A stretch of DNA of 64,000 nucleotides from Promicromonospora sp. Populi (GCF_041081105.1 NZ_CP163528.1:2790001-2854000), one strand, 5' to 3'. Counted from the stretch's first letter, positions 52,386 to 61,304 are shown. Made by a program: numbers and translations. The notes: generated by a model not told the origin, from the sequence alone.

Positions 52386-52975
52386 CCACTCTCCAACTAG
52401 CTTCGCCGTCCGTCGCGACCGACGGCGCCTGGCTCGCGGCAGCCGACGTCGCCGCGATCAGCGCGTCGCTCGGTATCGAGTACCGCTTCGTCCGCGGCGA
52501 CCCCGACGAGCGACGCGTCATCGATGTGCTCGTCCCGTCGTCTGGCGGCAAGCACCAACCCAATCAGCAGCTTGGTTCCCTGGTCGTTGATGCTGTGCCC
52601 GGCCTGTCGCTCGCTCTCGCTCTACCTGCCACGGAAGTGGTTCTGGCCGCCCACCTGAGCACGGGGAGGACCGTTGACCTGTCCCTGCTGCTCCCCGACG
52701 TTCGCGCCGCGCTCATCCTCAAGTCGTATGCATACCGGGAACGCCTCACGGACCGGGACGCCGTCGACGTCTGGAGGCTTCTCGAGTCCGCGGAAAACGC
52801 GGGTCTCGAAGCCAGCGACTGGCCTCCCCGTGTGAGCGGGCGCGAGGCGGCGGCGTACCTGCACCAGTTCTTCGGCGCCGCTGGCGCACCAGGCGCACGG
52901 CGGGCATCGCCAGCACCTGCCACGCAGGCACGAGTTCGTCTCCTTGTGCAGAAACTCGTACCCAGGCCAGAGTGA
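52382..52975 (+). CDS. AbiEii-like partner protein (putative toxin, reduced)
   Basis: A 197-residue protein overlapping the upstream gene by ATGA. It contains RRVIDVLVP and a later ILKSYAYRERLTDRDAVDVW block, like the K-x-x-A...R...KD...D pattern of AbiEii nucleotidyltransferase toxins. The clear GSxxxDxD nucleotidyltransferase motif is not seen, so it may be a divergent or catalytically reduced member. Lower GC and pairing suggest horizontal arrival with its partner. Confidence 0.5.
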   Translation: MTTLQLASPSVATDGAWLAAADVAAISASLGIEYRFVRGDPDERRVIDVLVPSSGGKHQPNQQLGSLVVDAVPGLSLALALPATEVVLAAHLSTGRTVDLSLLLPDVRAALILKSYAYRERLTDRDAVDVWRLLESAENAGLEASDWPPRVSGREAAAYLHQFFGAAGAPGARRASPAPATQARVRLLVQKLVPRPE

Positions 52976-53084
52976 GAGCGGCGGACCGCCACCGCTCTCG
53001 CCGGCGTTGTCCCGTTCCCGGGCGCCGCCTGACGCACCCGGCCGGCCCGCGGGAGTGTCAGAGTGACCCCGTAGGGTCGGCCGC

Positions 53085-53687
53085 ATGATCCGAATGCCCG
53101 CTACCGAGCGCTCCGTCACCAACGAGGACTGGTACGCCCGCGACCTGTCCGGCGAGGAACACGCGGCGACGCTGTTCGCCGACGTGGACATGACGGAGGC
53201 CACGGGGACGGGCGCCACGTTCGACTCGTGCGTGTTCCGCGGTGTGCGCTTCAACAGCGCGCACCTCACGGAGTTCGCGTTCACGTCGTGCGTCTTCGAC
53301 GCCTGCGTCTTCTTCGATGCCACGCTGGAACGCTGCAAGCTGGTGGGCTCGCAGTTCAACGACTGCCGGTTCGACCTGCTCAAGGTCGACGGCGGCAACT
53401 GGTCGTTCACCGACCTGCACCGTGCCGCCCTCGCGGGTGCGCAGTTCGACGGCGTCCGCTTCCGCGAGGCCGACCTGGCCGGGATCAAGGCGACCGGGAT
53501 CGTGCTGGTCGGCTGCGACCTGTCGGGTGCGGACCTCGAACAAGCCGACCTCACCAACGCCGACCTGCGCGGCAGCGACCTGTCCACGCTCGACCCGCTC
53601 AAGGCGAACGTCACCGGAGCGGTGGTCAGCGAGGCCCAGGCGATCCTGCTGGCAGAGATGCTCGGCCTGGTTGTGCGGCCCGACTGA
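53085..53687 (+). CDS. pentapeptide repeat protein
   Basis: A 200-residue protein forming a right-handed quadrilateral beta-helix. Repeats run from about residue 35 to 180, in A(D/N)LXX or A(X)FXX form, clearest in CDLSGADLEQADLTNADLRG. Some relatives (MfpA, Qnr, McbG) mimic DNA and protect gyrase, but most have no known role. An in-frame ATG at 53094 is the alternative start. No linked fluoroquinolone or peptide genes. Confidence 0.88.
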   Translation: MIRMPATERSVTNEDWYARDLSGEEHAATLFADVDMTEATGTGATFDSCVFRGVRFNSAHLTEFAFTSCVFDACVFFDATLERCKLVGSQFNDCRFDLLKVDGGNWSFTDLHRAALAGAQFDGVRFREADLAGIKATGIVLVGCDLSGADLEQADLTNADLRGSDLSTLDPLKANVTGAVVSEAQAILLAEMLGLVVRPD

Positions 53688-53808
53688 CCAGGCCCGACGG
53701 CCGTGCGGACCGCCCAGTGATATCGGTTCGATCGGACACACTTATCGGCCATATGCTCGGGTCCGCTCGCACACGCTACTGGGCATTGCTCTGGGAGGAC
53801 GACGATCG

Positions 53809-56355
53809 ATGAAGATCAGCCGCGACCTGACCGACTGGACCCTGACCGCTACCGGCGGCCCCGTCCCGGCGGATCTTGCCGGGGTCCCCGTCCCTGCGAC
53901 GGTCCCGGGCACGAGCCACACCGCCCTGCTGGAGCAGGGGCTCATCCCCGACCCGTATCTCGGCACCAACGAGACGTCGCTCGCCTGGATGAAGCGCGCC
54001 ACCTGGCGGTACGCCACGGTCCTCGACGAGCCGGCCGCGGCGCCCGACGAGCGCGTCGACCTGCTCTTCGAGGGCATCGACACGGTGGCCGCAGTCGCCG
54101 TCGACACGGACGTGGAGCGAACCGGCGTCAGCCAGGGCCGCACCCACCTGGGCCGTACCGCGAACATGCACCGCTCCTACCGGTACGACGTACGTGAGCT
54201 CGTCGGGACGCCGGCCAACCTCGTGGTAGACCTCGACTCGGCGCTCGAGACCGCCGAGGCCGAGGAGCAGCGCCTCGGCACCCGGCCCATGGCCTACGGC
54301 CAGCCGTTCAACATGGTGCGCAAGATGGCCTGCTCCTTCGGCTGGGACTGGGGCCCCGACCTGCAGACGGCCGGCCTGTGGAAGCCCGTGCGGGTGCAGC
54401 GCTGGCGGGTGGCGCGGCTGGCCCGAGTGACGCCGCTGGTGACGGTGGCCGACGACGGCACGGGGCTGGTCGACGTGCGGGTCGAGGTCGAGACCTCTGG
54501 CCTGTCCGTCTCCGGGCCGCTCATCGTCGACGTCACCGTCGGGGGCCGGGGACAGACCATCGGGTCGTACGGCGGCGACGACTCTGCCCACATCAAGGAC
54601 TTCACCGGGCAGCTCGAGGTGCCCGACGTCGACCTGTGGTGGCCGGCCGGGCACGGCGAGCAGCCCCTGTACCCGATCGAGGTGACCCTCTACGAGGGCA
54701 ACGGTGAGGACCGCTCGGAGCCGCTGGACGCATGGTCCGGCCGGGTCGCGTTCCGCACCGTCGAGGTGGACCGGAGCCGCGACGAGCACGGCACGAGCTT
54801 TACGTTCCTGATCAACGGCAAGCCGATATTCGCTCGGGGGGCCAACTGGATCCCCGACGACCACCTGCTGACCAGGATCACGCGCGAGCGCCTCGAACAG
54901 CGCGTTGACCAGGCGCTGGGCGCGAATCTCAACATGCTGCGGGTGTGGGGCGGCGGCATCTACGAGTCGGACGACTTCTACGACGTCTGCGACGAGAAGG
55001 GCGTCCTGGTCTGGCAGGACATCCTGCTGGCCTGCGCCGCCTACCCCGAGGAAGACCCGCACTGGGCCGAGTTCGAGGCCGAGCTGCGGGAGAACGCGGC
55101 CCGCCTGGCGCCGCACCCGTCACTGGTGCTGTGGAACGGCAACAACGAGAACATCTGGGGCCACGAGGACTGGGACTGGAAGGAGCCGCTGGGCGACCTC
55201 ACGTGGGGCGCCGGCTACTACTACGAGCTCTTCCCGAGGGTCCTGGCCGAGGTCGACCCGACCCGGCCCTACTCGAACGGCTCGCCCTACTCCCCCGGGT
55301 TCACACCCGAGGAGATGCACCCCAACGACCCGAACCACGGCACGCACCACCAGTGGGACGTCTGGAACAAGGTCGACTACACGCACTACCGCGACGACGT
55401 GCCCCGGTTCGCGTCGGAGTTCGGGTTCCAGGGCCCGGCGACCTGGGCCACGACCGCGCGGGCCATCCTTCCTGACAACGCCGGCGCTCCTGACAGCGCT
55501 GACGTACCGGAGGGCTTCAAGGATTCCGAGGTCTTCCTGCTGCACCAGAAGGCCGGGGGCGGCAATGAAAAGCTCGACCACGGGCTCGCCCCGCACCTGG
55601 GTATCCCCGACGACTTCGTCGACTGGCACTGGGCCACGCAGCTCAACCAGGCGCGCGCGATCCAGTACGCCCTGGAGCACTACCGGTCGTGGTGGCCGCG
55701 GACCGCGGGCGCGATCGTGTGGCAGCTCAACGACTGCTGGCCCGTGACCTCCTGGGCGGCCATCGACGGCGACGGCCGGCGCAAACCGCTCTGGTACGCG
55801 ATGCGCCACGCGTTCGCCGACCGGGTGGTGACCGTGCAGCCCCGCGGCGACGGGCTCGTCGCCGCGCTGGTCAACGACACCGACGCGCCGTGGACCGGGC
55901 AGGTGGACGCCGCCCGGACCACGCTGAGTGGTGAGGTGCTGGCGGCGTCGGGCAGCGAAGTTTCCGTACCGCCACGTTCGGTGACGCTGGTCCCGTTGGC
56001 GGACGACCTGAACACCGCGGCCGACGTGACGAACGAGGTGCTGGTCGTGACCCTCGGCGACGTGCGCGGGATCCACACGTGGGTGGAGAGCAAGGACCTC
56101 ACGCTCGATCCCGCCCCGGTGCGCACCACCGTCACCGCCGAGGACGGCGGTTACCGCGTGGAGGTGACCGCCACGTCACTGGCGCTGGGGGTGTCGCTGC
56201 TGGTCGACCGACTCGACCCGGACGCGCAGGTCGACGAGCAGGTGATCGACCTGCCGGCGGGTACAACGACGGTGTTCCACGTGACGACCGCCGGCCGAGA
56301 CCCGGCGGCGCTGACCTCACGGCCGGTGCTCCGCACGGAAAACGACCTGTCGTAG
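53809..56355 (+). CDS. GH2 family beta-mannosidase
   Basis: An 848-residue cytoplasmic glycoside hydrolase releasing mannose from beta-manno-oligosaccharides. The jelly-roll N-terminal domain contains VPATVPGTSHTALL and the specific FGWDWGPDL motif. The (beta/alpha)8 barrel carries acid/base Glu447 in WNGNNENIWG and nucleophile Glu537 in RFASEFGFQGP, with MLRVWGGGIYESDDFYD between. No signal peptide, so oligosaccharides must be imported. ATG chosen because homology starts here; AGGACG lies upstream. Three ATCGG motifs at 53719-53753 may be regulatory. A dispersed repeat follows, then alpha-galactosidase. Confidence 0.94.
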   Translation: MKISRDLTDWTLTATGGPVPADLAGVPVPATVPGTSHTALLEQGLIPDPYLGTNETSLAWMKRATWRYATVLDEPAAAPDERVDLLFEGIDTVAAVAVDTDVERTGVSQGRTHLGRTANMHRSYRYDVRELVGTPANLVVDLDSALETAEAEEQRLGTRPMAYGQPFNMVRKMACSFGWDWGPDLQTAGLWKPVRVQRWRVARLARVTPLVTVADDGTGLVDVRVEVETSGLSVSGPLIVDVTVGGRGQTIGSYGGDDSAHIKDFTGQLEVPDVDLWWPAGHGEQPLYPIEVTLYEGNGEDRSEPLDAWSGRVAFRTVEVDRSRDEHGTSFTFLINGKPIFARGANWIPDDHLLTRITRERLEQRVDQALGANLNMLRVWGGGIYESDDFYDVCDEKGVLVWQDILLACAAYPEEDPHWAEFEAELRENAARLAPHPSLVLWNGNNENIWGHEDWDWKEPLGDLTWGAGYYYELFPRVLAEVDPTRPYSNGSPYSPGFTPEEMHPNDPNHGTHHQWDVWNKVDYTHYRDDVPRFASEFGFQGPATWATTARAILPDNAGAPDSADVPEGFKDSEVFLLHQKAGGGNEKLDHGLAPHLGIPDDFVDWHWATQLNQARAIQYALEHYRSWWPRTAGAIVWQLNDCWPVTSWAAIDGDGRRKPLWYAMRHAFADRVVTVQPRGDGLVAALVNDTDAPWTGQVDAARTTLSGEVLAASGSEVSVPPRSVTLVPLADDLNTAADVTNEVLVVTLGDVRGIHTWVESKDLTLDPAPVRTTVTAEDGGYRVEVTATSLALGVSLLVDRLDPDAQVDEQVIDLPAGTTTVFHVTTAGRDPAALTSRPVLRTENDLS

Positions 56356-56362
56356 CCAACCA

Positions 56363-56434
56363 GATTGGTTGTGGGCGGGATCGTTGCGCCTAAGCCGGGC
56401 GAATGATCGCAAGGATCGCGCCCACAACAAAGAT
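56363..56434 (+). repeat. dispersed inverted repeat after beta-mannosidase (copy B)
   Basis: The left arm (from TTGGTTGTGGGCGGGATC at 56365) and right arm (GATCGCGCCCACAAC near 56414-56428) form an imperfect stem of about 20 bp. Copy A lies at 11939; left arms agree in 22 of 24 bases and the flank after the right arm (CTTG-TGTC type) is also shared. Both copies sit just after a sugar-related gene and before the next. Confidence 0.75.
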
Positions 56435-56485
56435 CTTGATGTCGGTGACCGCGCGTACCGTGTGGTCCAGGGGCGGGAGGACAGC

Positions 56486-58660
56486 ATGAACATGATCGAC
56501 GAGGGCTCCAGCTGGTCGGTGCTGCGGCGGGACGGCGTGGCGCTCGTGGTCGCGCACCCCGCGCGGGGTCTGCCGCTGGTGCTCCACTGGGGTGCCGATC
56601 TGGGCGCCCTGGCACCCGCTGACCTGCTGGCACTTGACGCGGCGACCAGCCGCCAGACCGCGCCCGGCACGCTCGACGCCGCCTGGCGTCCGTCGCTGCT
56701 GCCGCAGGAGTCGGACGGCTGGGCAGGCCGCCCGGGCCTGCTCGTGGTGTCGGACGGCGTCCCGCTGTTCCCGCGCTGGACCGTCGACGAGGCGGAGCGG
56801 GACATCGCGGAGCTGACGGTCACGGCCCGGGACACCGACCTGGGGCTCACGCTGCGGTCGCGCCTGGAGATCGGCGCGGGCGGGCTGGTGCTGCTGTGGC
56901 ACGAGCTCACCAACAACGGCCAGAGCCCGGTGGACGTGCACTGGCTCGAGGCCACGCTGCCCGTCCCGCGATCGGCGGACCAGCTGACTCAGTTCAGCGG
57001 CCGCTGGTCTCGCGAGAAGCTGCCGGTCACCACGGGTATGCCGGCCGGCAGCACGGCCCGCCAGACCCGGCGCGGGCGGTCGGGCCACGACGCGCCGTGG
57101 GTGACGGTGGCGTCCTCCGGAGCACCACGAAACCGGACCGGCGAGGCGTGGGCGACCCACCTGGGCTGGAGCTCCGACGTCACCCATCGGGTCGACCACC
57201 TGACCGAGCACACCACGCTCCTCGGGGCGGGCGAGCTGGTGCGGCCGGGCGAGGTCCGCTTGGCGCCGGGCGAGTCCTACCGCACACCGGTCGCGTACTT
57301 CGCCTGGTCGCCCGCGGGCCTGGACGGCGTCGCGGACCGGTTCCACACGTGGCTGCGGGCACGCCCGCAGCACGTGACGAGCCCGCGTCCGCTGGTGCTG
57401 AACACCTGGGAGGCCGTGTACTTCGACCACTCCCCGGCCAAGCTGGAGCGGCTCGCGCGGCGCGCCGCCGCGGTGGGTGTCGAGCGCTTTGTGCTCGACG
57501 ACGGCTGGTTCCACTCCCGGCGCGACGACACCGCCGGGCTGGGCGACTGGGTGGTCGATCACGACGTCTGGCCCGAGGGACTGGAACCGCTCGCCGGCCT
57601 GGTGCACGAGCTCGGCATGGAATTCGGGCTGTGGTTCGAGCCCGAGATGGTCAACCTGGACTCCGACCTGGCGCGCGCCCACCCGGAGTGGATCCTGTCG
57701 AACCCGGCCGCCGTGCCGTCGCCCGACGGGCTGTCGTTCCGCACGCAGTACGTGCTGGACCTCGCGAACCCCGACGCGTGGGAGCACGTGCGCGCCCAGA
57801 TCTCGGCCCTGGTGGCGGAGCTGGGGATCAACTTCATCAAGTGGGACCACAACCGGGACCTCACCGAGCCCGTCCACGTCGGCGCGGACGGCGTGGCGCG
57901 GCCCGGTACCCACGTGCAGACGCTGGCCGCGTACGCCCTGATCGCGCGACTCAAGGCGGACCATCGGGGGCTGGAGATCGAGTCGTGCTCCTCTGGCGGC
58001 GCGCGGACCGACCTGGGGATCCTGCAGGTCACCGACCGAGTCTGGGCCTCGGACTCGAACGACCCGGTGGAGCGGCAGGACATCCAGCGCTGGACGTCGC
58101 TCGTGCTGCCGCCCGAGCTGATCGGCGCGCACGTGGGCCCCTCGCCGTCGCACTCGTCGGGGCGGACCACCGAGCTCTCCTACCGGGTGGCCACGGCCCT
58201 GCAGGGACACGCCGGTTTCGAATGGGACCTGCTGGCCACCACCGACGACGAGCTGGCCACCGTGACGGCGTACGCCGCGCTCTACAAGGAGCTCCGCTCG
58301 CTGGTACACACCGGCACGGTCGTGCACGCCGACGTCGTCGACCCGGCGCTGCGGGTCACAGGGTTCGTCTCACCCGACCGGATGGCGGGCGTATGGACCG
58401 TCGCGTCGGTGGCGTCGCCGGAGGACGCGTTGATCGAGCGCCTGCGGCTCGACGGCCTCGACCCCACCCGGCGATACAGCGTGCGGGTGCGCGACGAGGT
58501 GGGCACCGCGCAGTGGCTGGGCGGGATCACCCCGGGCTGGCTGGGCAAGGACGCGACGGACATCCCCGGCTCGGTGCTGACCGACGTCGGGCTGCAGCTA
58601 CCCACCCTCTGGCCGATGCAGGCGCTGATCATCCAGGTGACCGCCACGCCGGCGGAGTAG
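56486..58660 (+). CDS. GH36 family alpha-galactosidase
   Basis: A 724-residue cytoplasmic enzyme removing alpha-galactose from galactomannan or raffinose-type sugars. A beta-supersandwich N-domain precedes the barrel, which starts PLVLNTWEAVYFDHSPAKLE. VLDDGWFHSRRDD and GLWFEPEMVNLDSDL are family blocks; nucleophile Asp454 lies in FIKWDHNRDL, and acid/base Asp523 in VWASDSNDPVERQ. ATG with GGGAGGA 5 nt upstream. It follows the beta-mannosidase with a 130-nt gap; the pair acts on galactomanno-oligosaccharides. Its last 21 or so bases are duplicated at 59839. Confidence 0.95.
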   Translation: MNMIDEGSSWSVLRRDGVALVVAHPARGLPLVLHWGADLGALAPADLLALDAATSRQTAPGTLDAAWRPSLLPQESDGWAGRPGLLVVSDGVPLFPRWTVDEAERDIAELTVTARDTDLGLTLRSRLEIGAGGLVLLWHELTNNGQSPVDVHWLEATLPVPRSADQLTQFSGRWSREKLPVTTGMPAGSTARQTRRGRSGHDAPWVTVASSGAPRNRTGEAWATHLGWSSDVTHRVDHLTEHTTLLGAGELVRPGEVRLAPGESYRTPVAYFAWSPAGLDGVADRFHTWLRARPQHVTSPRPLVLNTWEAVYFDHSPAKLERLARRAAAVGVERFVLDDGWFHSRRDDTAGLGDWVVDHDVWPEGLEPLAGLVHELGMEFGLWFEPEMVNLDSDLARAHPEWILSNPAAVPSPDGLSFRTQYVLDLANPDAWEHVRAQISALVAELGINFIKWDHNRDLTEPVHVGADGVARPGTHVQTLAAYALIARLKADHRGLEIESCSSGGARTDLGILQVTDRVWASDSNDPVERQDIQRWTSLVLPPELIGAHVGPSPSHSSGRTTELSYRVATALQGHAGFEWDLLATTDDELATVTAYAALYKELRSLVHTGTVVHADVVDPALRVTGFVSPDRMAGVWTVASVASPEDALIERLRLDGLDPTRRYSVRVRDEVGTAQWLGGITPGWLGKDATDIPGSVLTDVGLQLPTLWPMQALIIQVTATPAE
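58633..58653 (+). repeat. 21-bp direct repeat, left copy
   Basis: A 21-bp stretch beginning CCAGGTGACCGCC at the 3' end of the alpha-galactosidase gene is identical to 59839-59859. The two copies frame a 1.2-kb segment with the truncated LAxTG gene and a low-GC spacer. Confidence 0.9.
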
Positions 58661-58693
58661 ACGACCGCGAAGCAGAGCAGCTTGAGACAGAAG

Positions 58694-58735
58694 CTGGGCG
58701 AGACAGGACCGGAGGTTCGGTTCCGTCTCGCCCAG
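58694..58735. terminator. hairpin between convergent alpha-galactosidase and LAxTG gene
   Basis: CTGGGCGAGAC (58694-58704) pairs exactly with GTCTCGCCCAG (58725-58735); the stem can extend to 17 pairs with one mismatch and one G-U, leaving an 8-nt loop. It lies 34 nt after one stop and 18 nt before the other, so it may serve both. Confidence 0.75.
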
Positions 58736-58752
58736 GTTCCGCTTGCCTCGGC

Positions 58753-59307
58753 CTAACCCGTCGAAGCGAGCTTGTTCGGTGGGCTCTGCTCACTGGTAGG
58801 CACCGGCTTTTCGGACGGTTCCGGCGTCTTCACCGGCGTCGGCTCCTCGGACGGTTCGGGTGTAGGCGTCGGCTCGTCGGACGGCGTCGGCGTCGGGGTC
58901 GGCTCCTCAGATGGCGTCGGCGTGGGCGTCGGCGTCGGAGTGGGAGTCGGTGTGGGAGTCGGTGTGGGAGTCGACACCGGCTCGTAGATCACCGTGTAGT
59001 GGCTGATGTCCTTGCCGGTCGAGTGCGTGATCGTCACCTCGGTGACCGGTGGGTCGAAGTAGATGAACTCCGGCCCGTCTCCCTGCTGGGCGGATCCGGC
59101 CTTCACGCAGTAGCCCGTGATGACCATGCCCTCGGGGGCCGTGACGGTTACGGACGGGTGGTTCCCGACCACCTCAACCTTGCCGTCTGCGGGGCAGACG
59201 TTTTCCTCGGCTGCTGAAACCGGTCCTGCACTCGCCACCGCCGTGGCCGTGGCGTAGAGGCCGAGCGCCAGGAGCGCAGCGGCTCCCAGCGCGGATATAC
59301 GTTTCAT
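58753..59307 (-). CDS. secreted Pro/Thr-repeat protein ending at an LAxTG motif (anchor lost)
   Basis: A 184-residue secreted protein. A signal peptide ends near residue 33 (ASAGPVSA). A globular part of about 80 residues ([19 protein letters not shown], two Cys) is followed by a stalk of P-T repeats and [13 protein letters not shown] units from about residue 112. The last residues are NKLASTG, then a stop. LAxTG is the class E sortase signal, normally followed by a membrane segment and basic tail; both are missing. As written, it would be released rather than anchored. The stalk is coded by 12-bp and 6-bp repeats. ATG at 59307. Confidence 0.8.
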   Translation of the reverse strand: MKRISALGAAALLALGLYATATAVASAGPVSAAEENVCPADGKVEVVGNHPSVTVTAPEGMVITGYCVKAGSAQQGDGPEFIYFDPPVTEVTITHSTGKDISHYTVIYEPVSTPTPTPTPTPTPTPTPTPTPSEEPTPTPTPSDEPTPTPEPSEEPTPVKTPEPSEKPVPTSEQSPPNKLASTG

Positions 59308-59875
59308 CTCGGTGGTCCTTTTGTCTCGGTGGAGAGCGCGCAATAACCGGTATAGCGCGCCTATCACTTTGACGGTAGATCCGGCCGTGGTTCCATGCAA
59401 TGGAATCAAACGGACATATCTATTCGTAAGCAAGAACAGTCGCGAGCTCGATATCCGCTCCGCATCCAAGCTGCCGGATCAAAATGCGTGCACACGAATG
59501 CACTGGCGTATCCATTTTCGCCTCGCACGGCTCCGACCAGTGTTCACGCCTACCAGGAGCCGGGGACCAGCGCTGATGCACTCGCTACGCCGGCCACAAT
59601 CTCGCTCACCGCGCGCCATTGCATGGTTTCAAACCAAGAATTGCTGGCCGAACGCGACCAGAACGCGGCGCTTCGCGGCGCGCTGTCCATTTCGCTGCGG
59701 GTTCGAAAACCCGGCTAAACCCACCCAGGCCGAACGAGCACCGCACTAGCAGAAATTCACCCCGGATCGAAAGAATTCACCCGCTCATAAAGAAGGGCGA
59801 GCACCTGGGCGATGCCACGCCTCGAGCCGGGGCTCAGGCCAGGTGACCGCCACGCCGGCCACGTAGGCGCGTCCG
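59308..59875. other. 568-nt low-GC gap
   Basis: This gap has clearly lower GC than the rest of the window. It holds no credible gene: rightward frames inside it have no RBS or domain. The 59308-59340 part must hold the promoter of the leftward repeat protein. AATTCACCC occurs twice near 59755 and 59775. The right copy of a 21-bp direct repeat (59839-59859) lies near its end. Confidence 0.6.
59839..59859 (+). repeat. 21-bp direct repeat, right copy
   Basis: Identical to 58633-58653 in the alpha-galactosidase 3' end, 1206 bp away and in the same orientation. It lies 17 nt from the end of the next LAxTG gene, in noncoding DNA. Confidence 0.9.
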
Positions 59876-60184
59876 TCAGCCGTCGAACACGCCCTTGCGC
59901 CGGAGCACAGTGAGGGTCACGCCACCGCCGACGAGGGCGATCGCGATGAGCGCGAAACCGATCGCGGAGCTGGTCCCGGTCGCGGCGAGCTCCTCGCGCT
60001 CGTCCTCGACGGACGGTGCGACGTCGGCCTCGACGGGGTTGACGGCGTCGGCGAGGTATCCGATGTCCACGCTCAGCCGCTGGTCGGAGGCGGTGGACAG
60101 CGGTGTGGCGAGTGCGGCGCCCGGCGAGGCGACAAGGCCGGCGGCGAGGAGCGCAGAGGCTCCCATGACGGTCATCTTGCGCAC
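59876..60184 (-). CDS. small LAxTG surface protein, sortase class E substrate type
   Basis: A 102-residue exported protein. Signal peptide ends near residue 27 (ALA). A 40-residue acidic region (DAVNPVEADVAPSVEDERE) precedes the sorting motif LAATG, a membrane segment (IGFALIAIALVGGGVTLTVL) and basic tail RRKGVFDG, a full cell-wall sorting signal. Such short proteins may coat the wall or be remnants. No sortase gene lies in the window. ATG start; its promoter faces the LysR-like gene's end. Confidence 0.85.
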   Translation of the reverse strand: MRKMTVMGASALLAAGLVASPGAALATPLSTASDQRLSVDIGYLADAVNPVEADVAPSVEDEREELAATGTSSAIGFALIAIALVGGGVTLTVLRRKGVFDG

Positions 60185-60314
60185 TGAGCGCTCCTCACGG
60201 TCCGGTAGTCACGCCCGATACCGGGCACGACTACCGGATCGTAGCGACGATGGCGCGGAACGCCAATATCGGTCCATCTCGGTAAAATCTCTTACACGGG
60301 GCTTGGCTCTCGCC

Positions 60315-61304
60315 CTACCGGCCTTTGCCCTTTTTCTTGCCCTTCGACGCCGGGCGCGCGCCCTTGCCCCGCTGCACACCGCCGCGAGCGCCGCCCTTCG
60401 CTCCGGTGCCCTTCGCCCCGCTGGCCTTCGCCCCGCCACGCCCGGCGCCGGAACGCGCCCTGGCCCCGCCGGTTGCGCCCGATGTGCTCTTCCCGTTCCG
60501 CGCGGCCTTCCCGGTCGCCGCGGTCGTCCCGCCGTCCTCGGCCGGTCGAGCAGCCGACGGGCCGCCGCGGCCCCGTGAGCTGTTGACGGTGCGGCCGCGG
60601 ACGATCCCGATGAGCTCCTCGACCAGGTCCGTGGTGCGGTCGGTCGGCCAGACCAGACCCACCGGCGCCGTCGGCCCGTCGACGAGGGGGCGGTAGGTCA
60701 CGTCCTTGCGGCGGTGCAGCCGCGCGAGCGACAACGGCAGCACGGCCAGGCCCACGTTCGCCGCGACGGTCGCGACGACGTCGGCAGTGGTCGGGAGGGG
60801 ATCCAGCGGGTTGCCGTCCGGGTCGGCAGGCGGGATCCCCGGGACCTGGACGACGGCGAAGAGGACGTCGTCCGCGGGGACCCAGACGGTCTCCTCGGCG
60901 ATGTCGGCGCTGGAGACGGTCTCGTCCTCGTCGAGGGCCGCGAGCACGTGGTCCCGCGAGAAGCACACCACCGACGCCTCCTCGTAGAGCGGGATGGCGG
61001 AGAACACGTCCTTGTTGACCGGGAGACGCCCGATAGCGGCGTCTGCCTCCCCCGCCTCCAGCGCGGAAGCGACTACCGCGGACTCAACCTGCACCAGCTC
61101 CAAGTGCACGTCGGGCAGCCGCTCACGCCAGACGCTCGCCCACTTCCCGGGTGTCGCGCCGGGCACGTAGGCGAGGCGGAAGCGCGGCACGTCCGGGTCG
61201 ACGTCGGCGGCCTCGGCGGTCGTCACGACGTCGCCGCCGGTCACCTCCGCGGACGGGTGGTCTGCAGGGACGGGCGGTCCGACGTCGGGCACGGGCTGGC
61301 TCAC
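60315..61304 (-). CDS. LysR substrate-binding domain protein without HTH, with basic tail
   Basis: A 329-residue protein. Residues about 40-235 form a LysR-type ligand-binding domain (RFRLAYVPGATPGKWASVW, VESAVVASALEAGEADAAIG, ANVGLAVLPLSLARLH). There is no N-terminal helix-turn-helix. The C-terminal 90 residues are Gly/Lys/Arg/Ala-rich, with RGRGGPSA resembling an AT-hook, and end KGKKKGKGR, able to bind DNA nonspecifically. It faces DUF5997, a pair seen in other actinobacteria. ATG start; divergent with 136 nt between. Confidence 0.87.
   Translation of the reverse strand: MSQPVPDVGPPVPADHPSAEVTGGDVVTTAEAADVDPDVPRFRLAYVPGATPGKWASVWRERLPDVHLELVQVESAVVASALEAGEADAAIGRLPVNKDVFSAIPLYEEASVVCFSRDHVLAALDEDETVSSADIAEETVWVPADDVLFAVVQVPGIPPADPDGNPLDPLPTTADVVATVAANVGLAVLPLSLARLHRRKDVTYRPLVDGPTAPVGLVWPTDRTTDLVEELIGIVRGRTVNSSRGRGGPSAARPAEDGGTTAATGKAARNGKSTSGATGGARARSGAGRGGAKASGAKGTGAKGGARGGVQRGKGARPASKGKKKGKGR

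Noticed and set aside
58772..58987. Rightward Val/Gly repeat frame over the P-T stalk
   Set aside because: It is the antisense of the repeat-coding stalk; repeats keep all frames open.
59312..59749. Rightward 145- and 107-residue frames in the 568-nt gap
   Set aside because: No RBS, no domain, and composition unlike real genes in the window. The region is lower in GC, so open frames there carry little weight.
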